In this document: piece after piece, positions 22,767-31,439 of the stretch
How positions within the stretch are numbered: the first letter of the stretch is position 1
Layout of the letters: every line of letters begins with the position of its first letter
Assembly: GCA_001939145.1 (NCBI GenBank)
Contig: LSRX01000132.1
Location: forward strand, 664,592 to 728,591
Length of the DNA stretch: 64,000 nucleotides
Direction of reading: 5' to 3'
Source of the DNA: Symbiodinium microadriaticum
Lineage: Eukaryota > Sar > Dinophyceae > Suessiales > Symbiodiniaceae
The notes under the pieces: generated by a model
Databases searched by the model: none
The model's input: only the letters and a program-made list of their open reading frames with translations
Told to the model about the DNA's origin: nothing
Translations under genes and position numbers: made by a program

Positions 22767-22872
22767 TTAGGGTCCATGTGCTCACATAGTATATACTTAG
22801 ACCCTAAAGTACCTATATAGGAACCCCTTTAAGGCCAAAGTATATACTATATGGGCACATGGAGCCTTTGGG
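22767..22872. mobile_element. TIR element, family B
   Basis: GGGTCCATGTGCTCACATAG...TATATGGGCACATGGAGCC with the AGTATATACTTAG core shared with 10512-10624. Confidence 0.8.
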
Positions 22873-23306
22873 ATCGATTAGGGTCTAGGGTTCTAGGAGT
22901 TAGGGCTTTGGGTTGAAAGTTTTAAGGTTTATAAAACCCTAACAACCCTGAAGCCCTATAATATAGGCCAATAGGGTTTAGGGTTTTAGGGTTTAGGGTT
23001 CAATTTAGCTCTGACCGCGGTGAACCCCGCCTTCGTGCCCTGGCCACTCTGAAGCTCCGCGAATGTGGAGTTTAGGGTCCCTGAACCCAAAACCCCACAC
23101 CCCAGTAGCTAGACTCTCAACCCATCATAAGACTGACGGATCCCGGGAATCGGAAGTTTCGGGTTTTTTTTTAGCTGTTTGCGGCAAGGGAGGGGGTTCA
23201 AGCTTGAGGCTGTAACTTCAGAGGGTGTTCGGGTCCAGGGGGTCCTAGAGAACTGTAGGGGCTTAAGGGTTTAGAGGTTTAGGGTTTGGGGCTTTAGGGT
23301 TTAGGC

Positions 23307-23338
23307 AGAAGAGTCTCGATCACGGTGTTTTTTGGTGC
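23307..23338 (-). CDS. exon candidate 2 of an unidentified minus-strand gene
   Basis: Minus strand ATTCAG|G then APKNTVIETL + CT, donor GCC. Joins in frame to the exon candidate at 23540-23584 across an intron that contains the family B element. Confidence 0.4.
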
Positions 23339-23377
23339 CTGAATATCAACAAAGGTTCCGTTAAGGGGGGTTTCAAA

Positions 23378-23500
23378 ACCCAAAGGGTCCATGTACCCCA
23401 ATTAGTAGATACTTTGGCCCCAAAGTACATATATAAGGACTACTCTAAGGCCATTAAAGTAGCTACTACTTGGGTACATGGACCCTTAGGGCCTTTGGGT
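23378..23500. mobile_element. TIR element, family B (long copy)
   Basis: ACCCAAAGGGTCCATGTACC...GGGTACATGGACCCTTAGGG then CCTTTGGGT: the outer inverted repeat ACCCAAAGG/CCTTTGGGT is complete here. Lies between two exon candidates of a minus-strand gene. Confidence 0.85.
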
Positions 23501-23539
23501 AAGGGTCTTTATGTCATGGTCTTGGAGGGCGGGCCTTGC

Positions 23540-23584
23540 TGATTGGAATAAGGTTCCCGGATGGTAGACCTTCATTGCTGCACC
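23540..23584 (-). CDS. exon candidate 1 of an unidentified minus-strand gene
   Basis: Minus strand GATTGAG|G then GAAMKVYHPGTLFQS, donor GCAAGG. With 23307-23338 it gives GAAMKVYHPGTLFQS-APKNTVIETL, a GC-AG intron with AG|G and phase 0. The repeated CAGCA/CAGGCA at the two boundaries matches the FRD introns. Family unknown. Confidence 0.42.
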
Positions 23585-23775
23585 CTCAATCCACACGACC
23601 TAAACAGACCACCACATAATTAGGGGTTTAGGGTTTAGGGTACATTAGGGACCGAAGCTTGCCCTTTGTTTGGTCGCCGCGGAGTGGTGGTACCTGCTGC
23701 AGCTCACTGTACAATGAGAATTTTAGCGGCCCATTCGCGCTTTTTCCTAGACTGCTGCAGGAGTTTACAATCGGT

Positions 23776-23787
23776 GTTGTGTGTGTG
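23776..23787 (+). repeat. (GT)n tract at the 5' edge of the retroelement
   Basis: GTTGTGTGTGTG directly precedes the left pseudo-LTR. A longer GT/GC tract (30919-30956) follows the right one, so the element sits in a GT (CA) microsatellite. Confidence 0.75.
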
Positions 23788-24038
23788 CACCTCTGTACCT
23801 AAGAGTTTCTGATTCGCAAGCCAATCCGATAATGAAGCAAGCAGGGGGATGGGACGTGCATCTGGGAATCCCATCCAACGAAGCTGCCCAGATGCATGGG
23901 ATACCAAGCTTGGCCAGCTTGGCGTACCTGCTGTTTCACATGAGTTTAGAAGTATAAGAAGAAAGAGAACAACCCACCGATTTCAAGATTCGGGCAACCG
24001 CCACCTTGAGGTGAGTCGGTCTACTTCCACATGTGTGT
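23788..24038 (+). repeat. left pseudo-LTR (251 bp) of the Penelope-like element
   Basis: Identical by eye to 30676-30926, offset 6888 bp. It contains a strong structured core: GGATGGGA (23847-23854) pairs with TCCCATCC (23869-23876), while GCATCTGGG (23858-23866) pairs with CCCAGATGC (23887-23895). The two helices interleave as an H-type pseudoknot. The hairpin CCAAGC/GCTTGG (23904-23922) follows. No hammerhead core (CTGANGA...GAAA) was found, though hammerheads are typical of Penelope pseudo-LTRs. Confidence 0.85.
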
Positions 24039-24209
24039 TGTCGGTCGGTAATTCTGACAAAGTCCCGGCCGTGATGGTCTTCGGACCCGCCCTACACATC
24101 CGCAGTGCTTTTTCTGTTCCACTTCCTGACTCAGTCCCTAAGAAAAGACACTTATCAGATCTTTTTTGGTCTGACTCAACTTAGTTATATACCCTGAGGC
24201 CACATTGGC

Positions 24210-24430
24210 GCTGATCAGCGTTAACTCCATCAGCACCAGAAAGCCAACCAATGCCTTCATTACTGAACCCTCCAAGAGCATTTGATCAGATTTCTAACCA
24301 GAGCATTCTATTAATCTTAATGACCAGGTCTTGTTGATCAGAGCCAACAACAGCTGATTAATCCTGCTGATTAGAACATCATCAGACCACTGATCAGACT
24401 CTGTTGATCAGATTTCCGTGATCAGATCCA
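24210..24430 (+). other. cluster of TGATCAG motifs in the PLE 5' region
   Basis: Six TGATCA palindromes, mostly as TTGATCAGA or CTGATCAG, plus CTGATTA variants, fall within about 220 bp upstream of ORF1. Might be internal promoter, protein-binding or RNA-structure sites; no function can be read from sequence alone. Confidence 0.6.
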
Positions 24431-24606
24431 GGTGAGTGTTACATGTTCGGTGAAGGATTCAGGCTCCAGCGTCGCGTTCAACATTGCCTCAAGACCACAT
24501 GTCGTGTTGTACAAGGATGATGCACTTCATCTAGGATGCATGTGTAAGGCTCACTCCACATACTTTTCAAGAGCCGTAACAATCATTCTATTGTCGCCAA
24601 CCCGCA

Positions 24607-25383
24607 ATGCCGAGCTTTCATTTCCATTTTTATGGACGAAGCCGAAGCCGATCAAGGAGTCCTCCACCTGCAAACCGCTTGATCGAGAATCCACCTACCG
24701 CGTGGATAGGTAGTCCACCCGGACAATGGGATTCAGAAGGCCCTAGACAATCGCAGAGGTATTGTTCATCTTTTATTGGAAAGCAACCCGCGTCATTGTC
24801 GTCTCAGGCCCCAGTGACAAATCCAGAGATTACAGTACAGTCTGGAACGTGGTATCCTTCGTTCACAGCATCTTTGCACCGAGAGCCCCAAAGTTCGCAA
24901 GTTGCTGGTCTACAGTATTCGCAGGGCTTGCAAAGCAGGGTACCTGATCATCTACCAGGTTCACAGCCCACTTTGCCCCAGCCATCATGGAACGTGCCAC
25001 CTACATTGCCTCAACAGCCGCAAGAACTACAGCCTTCTTGGCCTCCTCAAAGCCTTACGAAGTTTTCGAATGGCGATGCGAATTGCAATGTGGGTGCAGA
25101 GGCATATGACTCTCCTGAACATAAGGTGGATGTACACTCTTTGAAGCATATTCAGGATGTACAGCATGAGTGGCAGCAAGCATGTTCAACACACATTGAG
25201 CAAGAATGGCCGCAACTTGGAACACTAGCTGGTAAGACTGTCTATGTTCAATGGCCAAGGCTTGAGCTTGAGCGAGTTCGCAATTATAAAGGAAGGAAAG
25301 AATGGGTACAAGAGGTGATGAGTCAGACTATTCCAGCTTCTGTGTGTAACTCAGTCAGAGATGCGTTGTATGATGTTGTATGA
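24607..25383 (+). CDS. PLE ORF1: RS- and Pro/Gln-rich protein (258 aa)
   Basis: N-terminus GRSRSRSRSPPP is an SR tract, followed by about 130 residues rich in Pro, Gln and Ser. The C-terminal third (VDVHSLKHIQDVQHEWQQAC, KTVYVQWPRLELERVRNYKG) looks folded and charged. Composition suggests an RNA-binding, gag-like role (inference). It overlaps ORF2 by 23 nt in a different frame (TGTATGATGTTGTATGA), so translational coupling, a programmed shift or a single frameshift mutation are all possible. No known domain recognised. Confidence 0.6.
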   Translation: MPSFHFHFYGRSRSRSRSPPPANRLIENPPTAWIGSPPGQWDSEGPRQSQRYCSSFIGKQPASLSSQAPVTNPEITVQSGTWYPSFTASLHREPQSSQVAGLQYSQGLQSRVPDHLPGSQPTLPQPSWNVPPTLPQQPQELQPSWPPQSLTKFSNGDANCNVGAEAYDSPEHKVDVHSLKHIQDVQHEWQQACSTHIEQEWPQLGTLAGKTVYVQWPRLELERVRNYKGRKEWVQEVMSQTIPASVCNSVRDALYDVV

Positions 25384-25975
25384 AATCATGTACCGTGACG
25401 GTACGGTACATTCTATGCCTGAACAAGTTCTTGATCTTTTCACTAAAGCTGTCGCTGCAAGTGGCCAAGATGTACGCCAGATTGTACATTCTGGAAAGAG
25501 CTTTTGCATAGAAGGCCGTAGCATCTGGTTCCTTCGTACAATGAATTTTCCTTCAGCGACTTTCAACTTTCCAGATTCACCGCAGCTAAATTGGTTGCAT
25601 TGCACCAACAAGCATGGAGTGTATGGAATACTTCGAGCCGGAGCAATCTTTCCGAGTTGCGCGGATGGTATAATGCTTCCGATGTGTATTCCAACTGTTG
25701 GCTTCTTCGCGCGCGTGCATTTCTCGTACTACAACATTCCAGTGGAAGAAATTGCTCGTTTTGCTGCAAAGATCTCATCAAGCTCCAAGAATACTTCCGG
25801 TGTAATGTTTGGTGGCAGCATTGGAGGTCCTTATCACAAATTCAACGGAAGTAACACATGGAGGGAACAATTCCTCTGCTTGAGAGCCGGGGTTGTGAAA
25901 AGCAAAGCCAGTGATAAACGTTGGCTCGTGCGCACAGACATTGGTGCTGTGCAGTGGATTCTTCTTGTGCATTAA
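25361..25975 (+). CDS. PLE ORF2: unidentified 204-aa protein
   Basis: Compact, normal composition. The segment NWLHCTNKHGVYGILRAGAI then FPS, followed by GFFARVHFSYYN and VMFGGSIGGPYHK, resembles the H-x-T...I..G pattern of ADP-ribosyltransferase-fold proteins (PARP/KptA type). This is only a pattern impression with no catalytic Glu assigned. It may be the continuation of ORF1 (23-nt overlap). Ends 50 bp before the 85-bp tandem repeats. Confidence 0.55.
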   Translation: MRCMMLYEIMYRDGTVHSMPEQVLDLFTKAVAASGQDVRQIVHSGKSFCIEGRSIWFLRTMNFPSATFNFPDSPQLNWLHCTNKHGVYGILRAGAIFPSCADGIMLPMCIPTVGFFARVHFSYYNIPVEEIARFAAKISSSSKNTSGVMFGGSIGGPYHKFNGSNTWREQFLCLRAGVVKSKASDKRWLVRTDIGAVQWILLVH

Positions 25976-26025
25976 CATTGGAGCGAGTAGAATAGCCAAA
26001 AGGAACGATGTCGGCTTTCATTGTG

Positions 26026-26545
26026 TTGAATTCTTGAGCCAATCAGCTTTGACATGTGTTCGAGTTGCTGAGTTCGTTCAGTCATGTAGTTGACTGGTGT
26101 TTTAAGCAAAACCACCAAGCCAATCAGCTTTGAGACATGTTTGAGCTTGATGTTGAGACCGTTCAATTGTGCATTTGACTGGTGCTTTAATCAAAACCAC
26201 CAAGCCAATCAGCTTTGAGACATGTTCAAGCTTGATGTTGAGACCGTTCAGTCGTGCCTGTGACTGGTGCTTTAAGCAAAACCACCCAGCCAATCAGCTT
26301 TGAGACATGTTCGAGCTTGATGTTGAGACCATTCAGTCGTGCATTTGACTGGTGCTTTAAGCAAAGCCACCAAGCCAGTCAGCTTTGAGACATGTTTGAG
26401 CTTGATGTTGAGTCCGTTCAGTTGTGCATTTGACTGGTGCTTTAAGCAAAACCGCCAAGCCAGTCAGTTGTCACACATGTTCGAGCTTGATATTAAGGCC
26501 TTTCAATCGTGCTGTCGACTGTTGCATTAAACAAAACCGCCAGTA
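26026..26545 (+). repeat. 85-bp tandem repeat, about 6 copies, inside the PLE
   Basis: Unit AACCACCAAGCCAATCAGCT...TTGACTGGTGCTTTAAGCAA with phase points at 26111, 26196, 26281, 26366, 26451 and 26536, exactly 85 bp apart. Copies differ at several positions. It separates ORF2 from ORF3 and could be a spacer, an internal ribosome entry or initiation region, or simply a minisatellite. Confidence 0.9.
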
Positions 26546-26548
26546 GTC

Positions 26549-27805
26549 TTGGGTCTTAGAAGTCTTCAAGGTCTTGACAAGACAGGTCCCTCCAGACCTC
26601 ACGTGTATCTAAAGCGATCTTTTGCTGCTCAAGTTTCGATCGTAGCATCATATTCTTTTCGGAGCATCAACATGCCGTGGGGTGCGAGCTCTAGTTGGAA
26701 ATCAGGCTGGCAAGACCGGTCGTGGAACAACAGGGACTCCGAAGGCCAGTGGAAAGAAGCGTATCCAGGAGGTTACGAAGGCAACGAACAGTGGGGCAAA
26801 TTCGAAGCTCGTCGTTCCAGCAGTGAAATGCCAGCTAGCCCCCAGGGCAAAAGCCATACTACGCAACTGCCTAGGGAGTTTGTTAGCGATCAGGACCATC
26901 TCGATAGCCGCGAGATTTGCGGAAAGAAACTGTATCGGAATGTACAGTTGACAAGTTGGAGCCAGAAATATAAGTTGGCCGGCAGACCGTTGCAGGATAT
27001 TAAGCTCCACGAGCTAGCGTGGCAAGGATGGCAGAATTATTACTTGCGCCATCTTTCTTTAGGATACTTTACATCGATTGTCTTTTGTCGGCGCATTTCT
27101 GAAACTGTCTTTATCAATTCACTGCTAGGGGCCATTCGAGGGAAGAGTTGGGACTTGGATGCTTTAGCCCGTGCTGTTGCTTCCCATGCTTCTAGTCCTA
27201 CTTCTACGTCTGCGCCCCCGCTTCCCGTGTTGCCCACTTCCAAGAGCAGTGGTAGTACAGAGGCAAAGTCCACACAAGAGCTACATGCATTGGTCACATT
27301 TCTTATTCAACAGCTTGAACCCTTTGCAAGTGCAGCTGTCACTGAAAGTGACAAGGACAAGCGCATTAAAGATCTTGAGCAGCAGCTAGCAGCACAAAGT
27401 GCAAGCAAGCCTCAGTTGACTTCTGATCCAAGCATGGGGCCTCCAAGCAAGAGACGTCGTCTTGCTACCAAAACGTCTTCTATGGAGATGTTTGAGGACA
27501 AGATTTTGGATTTCAAGATTTGCTCCAACAACAGGCCATTGGCTATGAATGCACCGTCCAGTATGAGTTCCACCAACGTACGTAAGTGGTGGATGCATCT
27601 AAGCCTCAATCCTTCGCAGAAGGATACGTTGAAGACAATACAAGCCCAAGCTCAGCAATATCTCAACAAGCTTTCTGCCGAGCAGAAAAGCACACTTCAG
27701 GATCGAGCTTGTCAACTTGGTCTTCCAGTTTCAATGGCTACCAAAGCTAAAGCACTGGAGCTTGTACAAGTCATTTGCGCAGGCATTTTGCTTGCTGATG
27801 GCTGA
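26549..27805 (+). CDS. PLE ORF3: Trp/Gly/Ser-rich protein with coiled coil
   Basis: The first convincing start is Met 42 at 26672 (MPWGASSSWKSGWQDRSWNN), because the preceding codons overlap the tandem-repeat edge. N-terminal W/G/R-rich low complexity suggests RNA binding. A folded middle (KLHELAWQGWQNYYLRHLSL) follows, then a Ser/Pro linker, a short coiled coil (DKDKRIKDLEQQLAAQ), a basic patch PPSKRRRLA (possible NLS) and a helical C-terminus (KKWW-type and QKDTLKTIQAQAQQYLNKL). About 377 aa from Met 42. Role unknown; ORF1-like chaperone/gag function is inferred. Confidence 0.65.
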   Translation: MGLRSLQGLDKTGPSRPHVYLKRSFAAQVSIVASYSFRSINMPWGASSSWKSGWQDRSWNNRDSEGQWKEAYPGGYEGNEQWGKFEARRSSSEMPASPQGKSHTTQLPREFVSDQDHLDSREICGKKLYRNVQLTSWSQKYKLAGRPLQDIKLHELAWQGWQNYYLRHLSLGYFTSIVFCRRISETVFINSLLGAIRGKSWDLDALARAVASHASSPTSTSAPPLPVLPTSKSSGSTEAKSTQELHALVTFLIQQLEPFASAAVTESDKDKRIKDLEQQLAAQSASKPQLTSDPSMGPPSKRRRLATKTSSMEMFEDKILDFKICSNNRPLAMNAPSSMSSTNVRKWWMHLSLNPSQKDTLKTIQAQAQQYLNKLSAEQKSTLQDRACQLGLPVSMATKAKALELVQVICAGILLADG

Positions 27806-27877
27806 CTAGGGCCCATTGGAAGTCCAGCATCACAACCCCTAGACCTGAAGGAAATTCATTCGTTCTTATGGTCATTC

Positions 27878-30550
27878 ATGTACATCTTGCAAGTTTGCTA
27901 CAATGGTGATGAAGAGCTTCATGGATTACGGGCCCCATCCAGAGTTCTTGCATCGTTCTTCTTTCTACATATTCTTCATTCATCTCTTAGTAAATGCAGT
28001 AACGTCAAGGCATGGAAGCTTCGCACAGGTCATTTCGTTGGGGTATCATTGATGCACCTACAGCGGTATTTCATCGAACCGTTCGTGACCTATGCTTTGA
28101 TACATCCAAAGCAGGGTTCCATTGGCAAACATGGTCAAGTGCTACAGACAAAAGCTGCGTACGTGGGCAGTACTACGGTGGGTTTACATTCAAGGCAAGA
28201 CAACCGCTGGCGCAAGATGAAGCTACTGGAACGTGGAATACATGTCAACGCTGAGGTGGTGTTACATTATTTCCATACTCGCGGAGTTCTACATGAAGTC
28301 CTGTTAATTCCGGTTAGCATTGCTTCTGGAACCATACCAGTACGAGCACGAGAATGCGAATTGATTCAGGTTTGGCAACCAAGATACAACCACCCTTGGA
28401 TTTACAAGCTACATCCTACTTCGACGCATCGAACTACCAGGGTTAGTTGCTTTACTTCACAATTTACGTACAAATCGCGCCGTTTATGGCAGAAGGTACG
28501 TAGAAGGCTCTCCACGCTGAAGATCCTGCAGTGTTACGCGCATTCCAACACCAATGTAACTTCGTCGTGGAAGTTTCTTATGGATCTAGCAGCAGGAGGC
28601 GAACTCAGTTTTAGAACATCATCCATCTTGCGGAGTTCGCAGTTCTCAGCTCTACATATATATGCACTACTACGGATGAGCAATCATTTGGATGATCCAC
28701 CTCGTTCTTTGGTACGGTCATTGCTAAAGAAGAACCTCCAGTTTAGGCAAGCGGCACTTCCCAAGGCTCCTCGACCCCTGGTTCTTCCGCTACTTGCCCA
28801 TGCATCGTTTCAAACTGCTGCGCGAAGGTTTGTTTCCGATCTTATTTATAAGTCTCGTGAGTTCTTGGTTCCCTTTCATCTGCCGTCGAAGAAGATTGTT
28901 GCTGGCAAACATCATTCTGTGCAGTCCTTATTGTACAATCATCTGGCAATGATGCGAACGTGGACGTTCGATCAGCCCCCCCAGTGTCAATGTCGAGGAC
29001 TGAAACGAGAGCATCCGCAGTTACAGTGCGTAAATGGTCATGTAGCATCTCCTGCAGCAAAGCTGAATGTGAGCAAGCGATTGCATTCTTTGTTGCTGCA
29101 TTCCAGTTCGAGTCAAGTTTACATGAACCAACAAACTTACCTAGGCAAAACTTGTTCTGTTCTACAGGCCTGGTGTACTCGCAATGGGATTCATAACCTG
29201 GATATTCAGGACTGGACGACGTTTATATATCAACAGTGGCCATTGCATGTGCAATCATCGTGGCATACTGTGAAGTTTAAAGACGTGGCATTCCTTAAGA
29301 ACATCATGAAGAATATGGTGGTTCATGGACGCGATCATGCATTGGGTCAGATTCATGTGTTTTGTCCGGTTGCTTATTGGACAACCTTACGGTCTACATT
29401 TTGTGACCCCCTTGTGTATCGACCTGTTTCCATGTCTTACGCCCAAACCCAACAGTTTTTGGTGCAGCTTTCCAAACAGAGCTTCCTGAAGAAGTACAAA
29501 TGGGGTATTAACAACGACGCCACATTACCCATTGCATATGTTCTTTTGAAAGCGAAGAAAGACTACAAAGTTGCACGTCCTATTATTAGTTACAAGTACT
29601 TCATCTTTGCGAAGTTGTTTCGTGCCGCAGCAATTGTGCTAGATCTTCTACAACGAGAAGTACTTCCATGCTCATTTGGTTTGCAAACTTTTCCAGCAAT
29701 GATGACTACATTGCGACAATGGTTGGAGACCATTTCGGACGACGTGCAGCTCACCACGGTTAACCAAGACCTTGTGGGCTTCTTTACATCAGTTCCTGTT
29801 GAACGCATTCTGCACGCAATCAACTGGGTAACCGAGAAGTTTGTGGAACTCAACGGCGTTGACTGTTCCAACTACTCCTTTACGGTCTCATTACGCGAAA
29901 AAGATGTCAAACTGCGGGTCTGGAGAGGTAAACCAAGAAAAGCTGGCGCCAGACACTATTCGATCTTTATTAAAGATTTGGTGGACATTTGCAAGTTGTC
30001 ATGTGACACTAGCTTCTTCGTTGTTGGCGGACAGGTTTATGCACAGTGTCGTGGAGCAGCAATCGGCAACCAGATTTCACCAATCTTGGCAAATATAAGT
30101 ATCGCTTTTCTTGAAGAGCATTGGGTGCACCAGAACTACCAGTTTCTGCAACACGTACAGCATCGGTTTCTTTGTTTGAGGTACGTCGACAACCGTGTGG
30201 TTATTCTTGACAAAACACTGCTTCATCATCCTAGGTTGAGGACTTTTTTGCATGACAATTTCTACATTCCACCAGTTCAACTTGAACAGGTGAAAGTACC
30301 GTATGCGCAGTGTGAGTTTCTGGGCTTCGATATTCGAACAGACCCCATACCGTCCATTGCCATGATTCTTCATCGAGATGATTGGCGTTACAGATTGCCA
30401 TCTAGCGGAGCAACTCAAGCCCAAAAGTCGGCATTGTACAATAGTAGCGAGCACTCCATGCTCAAGTATGTGTGGCCAGCAACCCTTAGAGAACAACAGT
30501 TGTTTCACCTTCAGAAAGATCATGATGCGAGGCTCGTCAGCTCTGGTTAA
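27878..30550 (+). CDS. PLE ORF4: GIY-YIG-like nuclease plus Penelope-type reverse transcriptase (890 aa)
   Basis: N-terminal 70-180: AYVGST (Y95, YIG motif), Arg106/110, Glu161 in RECELIQVW and Asn171 in PRYNHP match the GIY-YIG core; the first Tyr (GIY) is not obvious. 366-390: C370, C372, C384, H388 form a CxC zinc-binding-like cluster. RT 545-830: finger ARPIIS (566-571), motif A NQDLVGFFTSVP with D631, motif B GAAIGNQISPILANI (726-740), motif C YVDN (769-772), then EFLGFDI (813-819). Motifs A and B are characteristic of Penelope-like RTs. Motif C has Asn for the second Asp; with the frame otherwise intact this may be a clade feature rather than decay. Expected role: target-primed copying of the element RNA. 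Start Met 27878 is the first in frame after the ORF3 stop. Confidence 0.88.
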   Translation: MYILQVCYNGDEELHGLRAPSRVLASFFFLHILHSSLSKCSNVKAWKLRTGHFVGVSLMHLQRYFIEPFVTYALIHPKQGSIGKHGQVLQTKAAYVGSTTVGLHSRQDNRWRKMKLLERGIHVNAEVVLHYFHTRGVLHEVLLIPVSIASGTIPVRARECELIQVWQPRYNHPWIYKLHPTSTHRTTRVSCFTSQFTYKSRRLWQKVRRRLSTLKILQCYAHSNTNVTSSWKFLMDLAAGGELSFRTSSILRSSQFSALHIYALLRMSNHLDDPPRSLVRSLLKKNLQFRQAALPKAPRPLVLPLLAHASFQTAARRFVSDLIYKSREFLVPFHLPSKKIVAGKHHSVQSLLYNHLAMMRTWTFDQPPQCQCRGLKREHPQLQCVNGHVASPAAKLNVSKRLHSLLLHSSSSQVYMNQQTYLGKTCSVLQAWCTRNGIHNLDIQDWTTFIYQQWPLHVQSSWHTVKFKDVAFLKNIMKNMVVHGRDHALGQIHVFCPVAYWTTLRSTFCDPLVYRPVSMSYAQTQQFLVQLSKQSFLKKYKWGINNDATLPIAYVLLKAKKDYKVARPIISYKYFIFAKLFRAAAIVLDLLQREVLPCSFGLQTFPAMMTTLRQWLETISDDVQLTTVNQDLVGFFTSVPVERILHAINWVTEKFVELNGVDCSNYSFTVSLREKDVKLRVWRGKPRKAGARHYSIFIKDLVDICKLSCDTSFFVVGGQVYAQCRGAAIGNQISPILANISIAFLEEHWVHQNYQFLQHVQHRFLCLRYVDNRVVILDKTLLHHPRLRTFLHDNFYIPPVQLEQVKVPYAQCEFLGFDIRTDPIPSIAMILHRDDWRYRLPSSGATQAQKSALYNSSEHSMLKYVWPATLREQQLFHLQKDHDARLVSSG

Positions 30551-30675
30551 AATCAAGGAGCTCGCGCATAACAAACCCACAGAGAAGGCCGCGAAGTGTG
30601 AACACATGGTGTCTATGATGTTCTAAAATGGAGTGTAATTGACAGGAAACCCCAGAGAGGGTTTCTGTGTGTGGG

Positions 30676-30926
30676 CACCTCTGTACCTAAGAGTTTCTGA
30701 TTCGCAAGCCAATCCGATAATGAAGCAAGCAGGGGGATGGGACGTGCATCTGGGAATCCCATCCAACGAAGCTGCCCAGATGCATGGGATACCAAGCTTG
30801 GCCAGCTTGGCGTACCTGCTGTTTCACATGAGTTTAGAAGTATAAGAAGAAAGAGAACAACCCACCGATTTCAAGATTCGGGCAACCGCCACCTTGAGGT
30901 GAGTCGGTCTACTTCCACATGTGTGT
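30676..30926 (+). repeat. right pseudo-LTR (251 bp) of the Penelope-like element
   Basis: Same sequence as 23788-24038, followed by a (GT)n-(GC)-(GT)n tract to 30956. Between the ORF4 stop (30550) and this repeat are only 125 bp of 3' region. Confidence 0.85.
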
Positions 30927-30956
30927 GTGTGTGCGCGTGCGTGCGTGTGTGTGTTC

Positions 30957-31070
30957 CTTAACAAGGACCAAAAAAACCCTTAAAACTAGGGACCCTATAC
31001 ACTTATGCTCTGAATCCCTATTATGGTACGTGAACCTTAAGCCCTTTTAGGGTTCATTTCGTCCTTATGG
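30957..31070. mobile_element. TIR element, family G
   Basis: CCTTAACAAGGACC...AGGGTTCATTTCGTCCTTATGG; internal GGGACCCTATACACTTATGC-TGAATCCCTAT. Better-preserved relatives at 39831-39948 and 50186-50299. Confidence 0.65.
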
Positions 31071-31081
31071 TTATCCAAGGT

Positions 31082-31169
31082 TTCGAAATGGATTGCAAGG
31101 ATTCGATAACGGCAAAGATTGAAGGCTCGACGACTGATTTAGCAAACTCTGCTATGATCAAGGTAGCCA
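31082..31169 (-). CDS. exon-like island, unidentified protein
   Basis: Minus-strand frame reading AEFAKSVVEPSIFAVIESLQ then SIS, open upstream as STVATLII. It may belong to the minus-strand gene on the other side of the retroelement (23.3-23.6 kb), which would put the element in an intron in antisense orientation; this is inference. Confidence 0.32.
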
Positions 31170-31439
31170 CAGTGCTACGCTTAGCTACCTAGAGCCAGGC
31201 TCTTTTAAACCCTGTTCTCGTAATTGTCGATGGCTGTGAAAGTAGAGGCCCGTGATGGATGGCTGGAGTCGGTAACGGCAGGATGTGCTATTGAGCATAT
31301 AGGGTTTAGGGTTTAGGGTTTAGATTATGAGATTTTGAAACGTTCATGTTCCAATCTATCGAGGCTCGAACTCCAATTTAGCGTGGCTCAAGGATCCGCC
31401 AAAATTCTCGTCAGCATGTCCCCGATGCAGTTAAAATGT

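Larger units (their letters stand above)
23788..30926 (+). mobile_element. Penelope-like retroelement with GIY-YIG and RT domains
   Basis: 7.1-kb unit bounded by identical 251-bp direct repeats, carrying four plus-strand ORFs and free of TTTAGGG words. Direct-repeat pLTRs, a Penelope-type RT and GT/CA microsatellite flanks identify a Penelope-like element (PLE). A GIY-YIG-like region placed N-terminal to the RT, plus a CxC cluster, points to the permuted-domain PLEs described in algae, protists and invertebrates (Chlamys/Naiad group). Some of those are, as I recall, associated with (CA)n targets. Identity of the pLTRs and an uninterrupted 890-codon frame suggest recent insertion. No obvious target-site duplication beyond the GT tract was seen. 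Confidence 0.85.

Noticed and set aside
23788..24038. Hammerhead ribozyme in the pseudo-LTR
   Set aside because: Looked for on both strands; no CTGANGA...GAAA core present.
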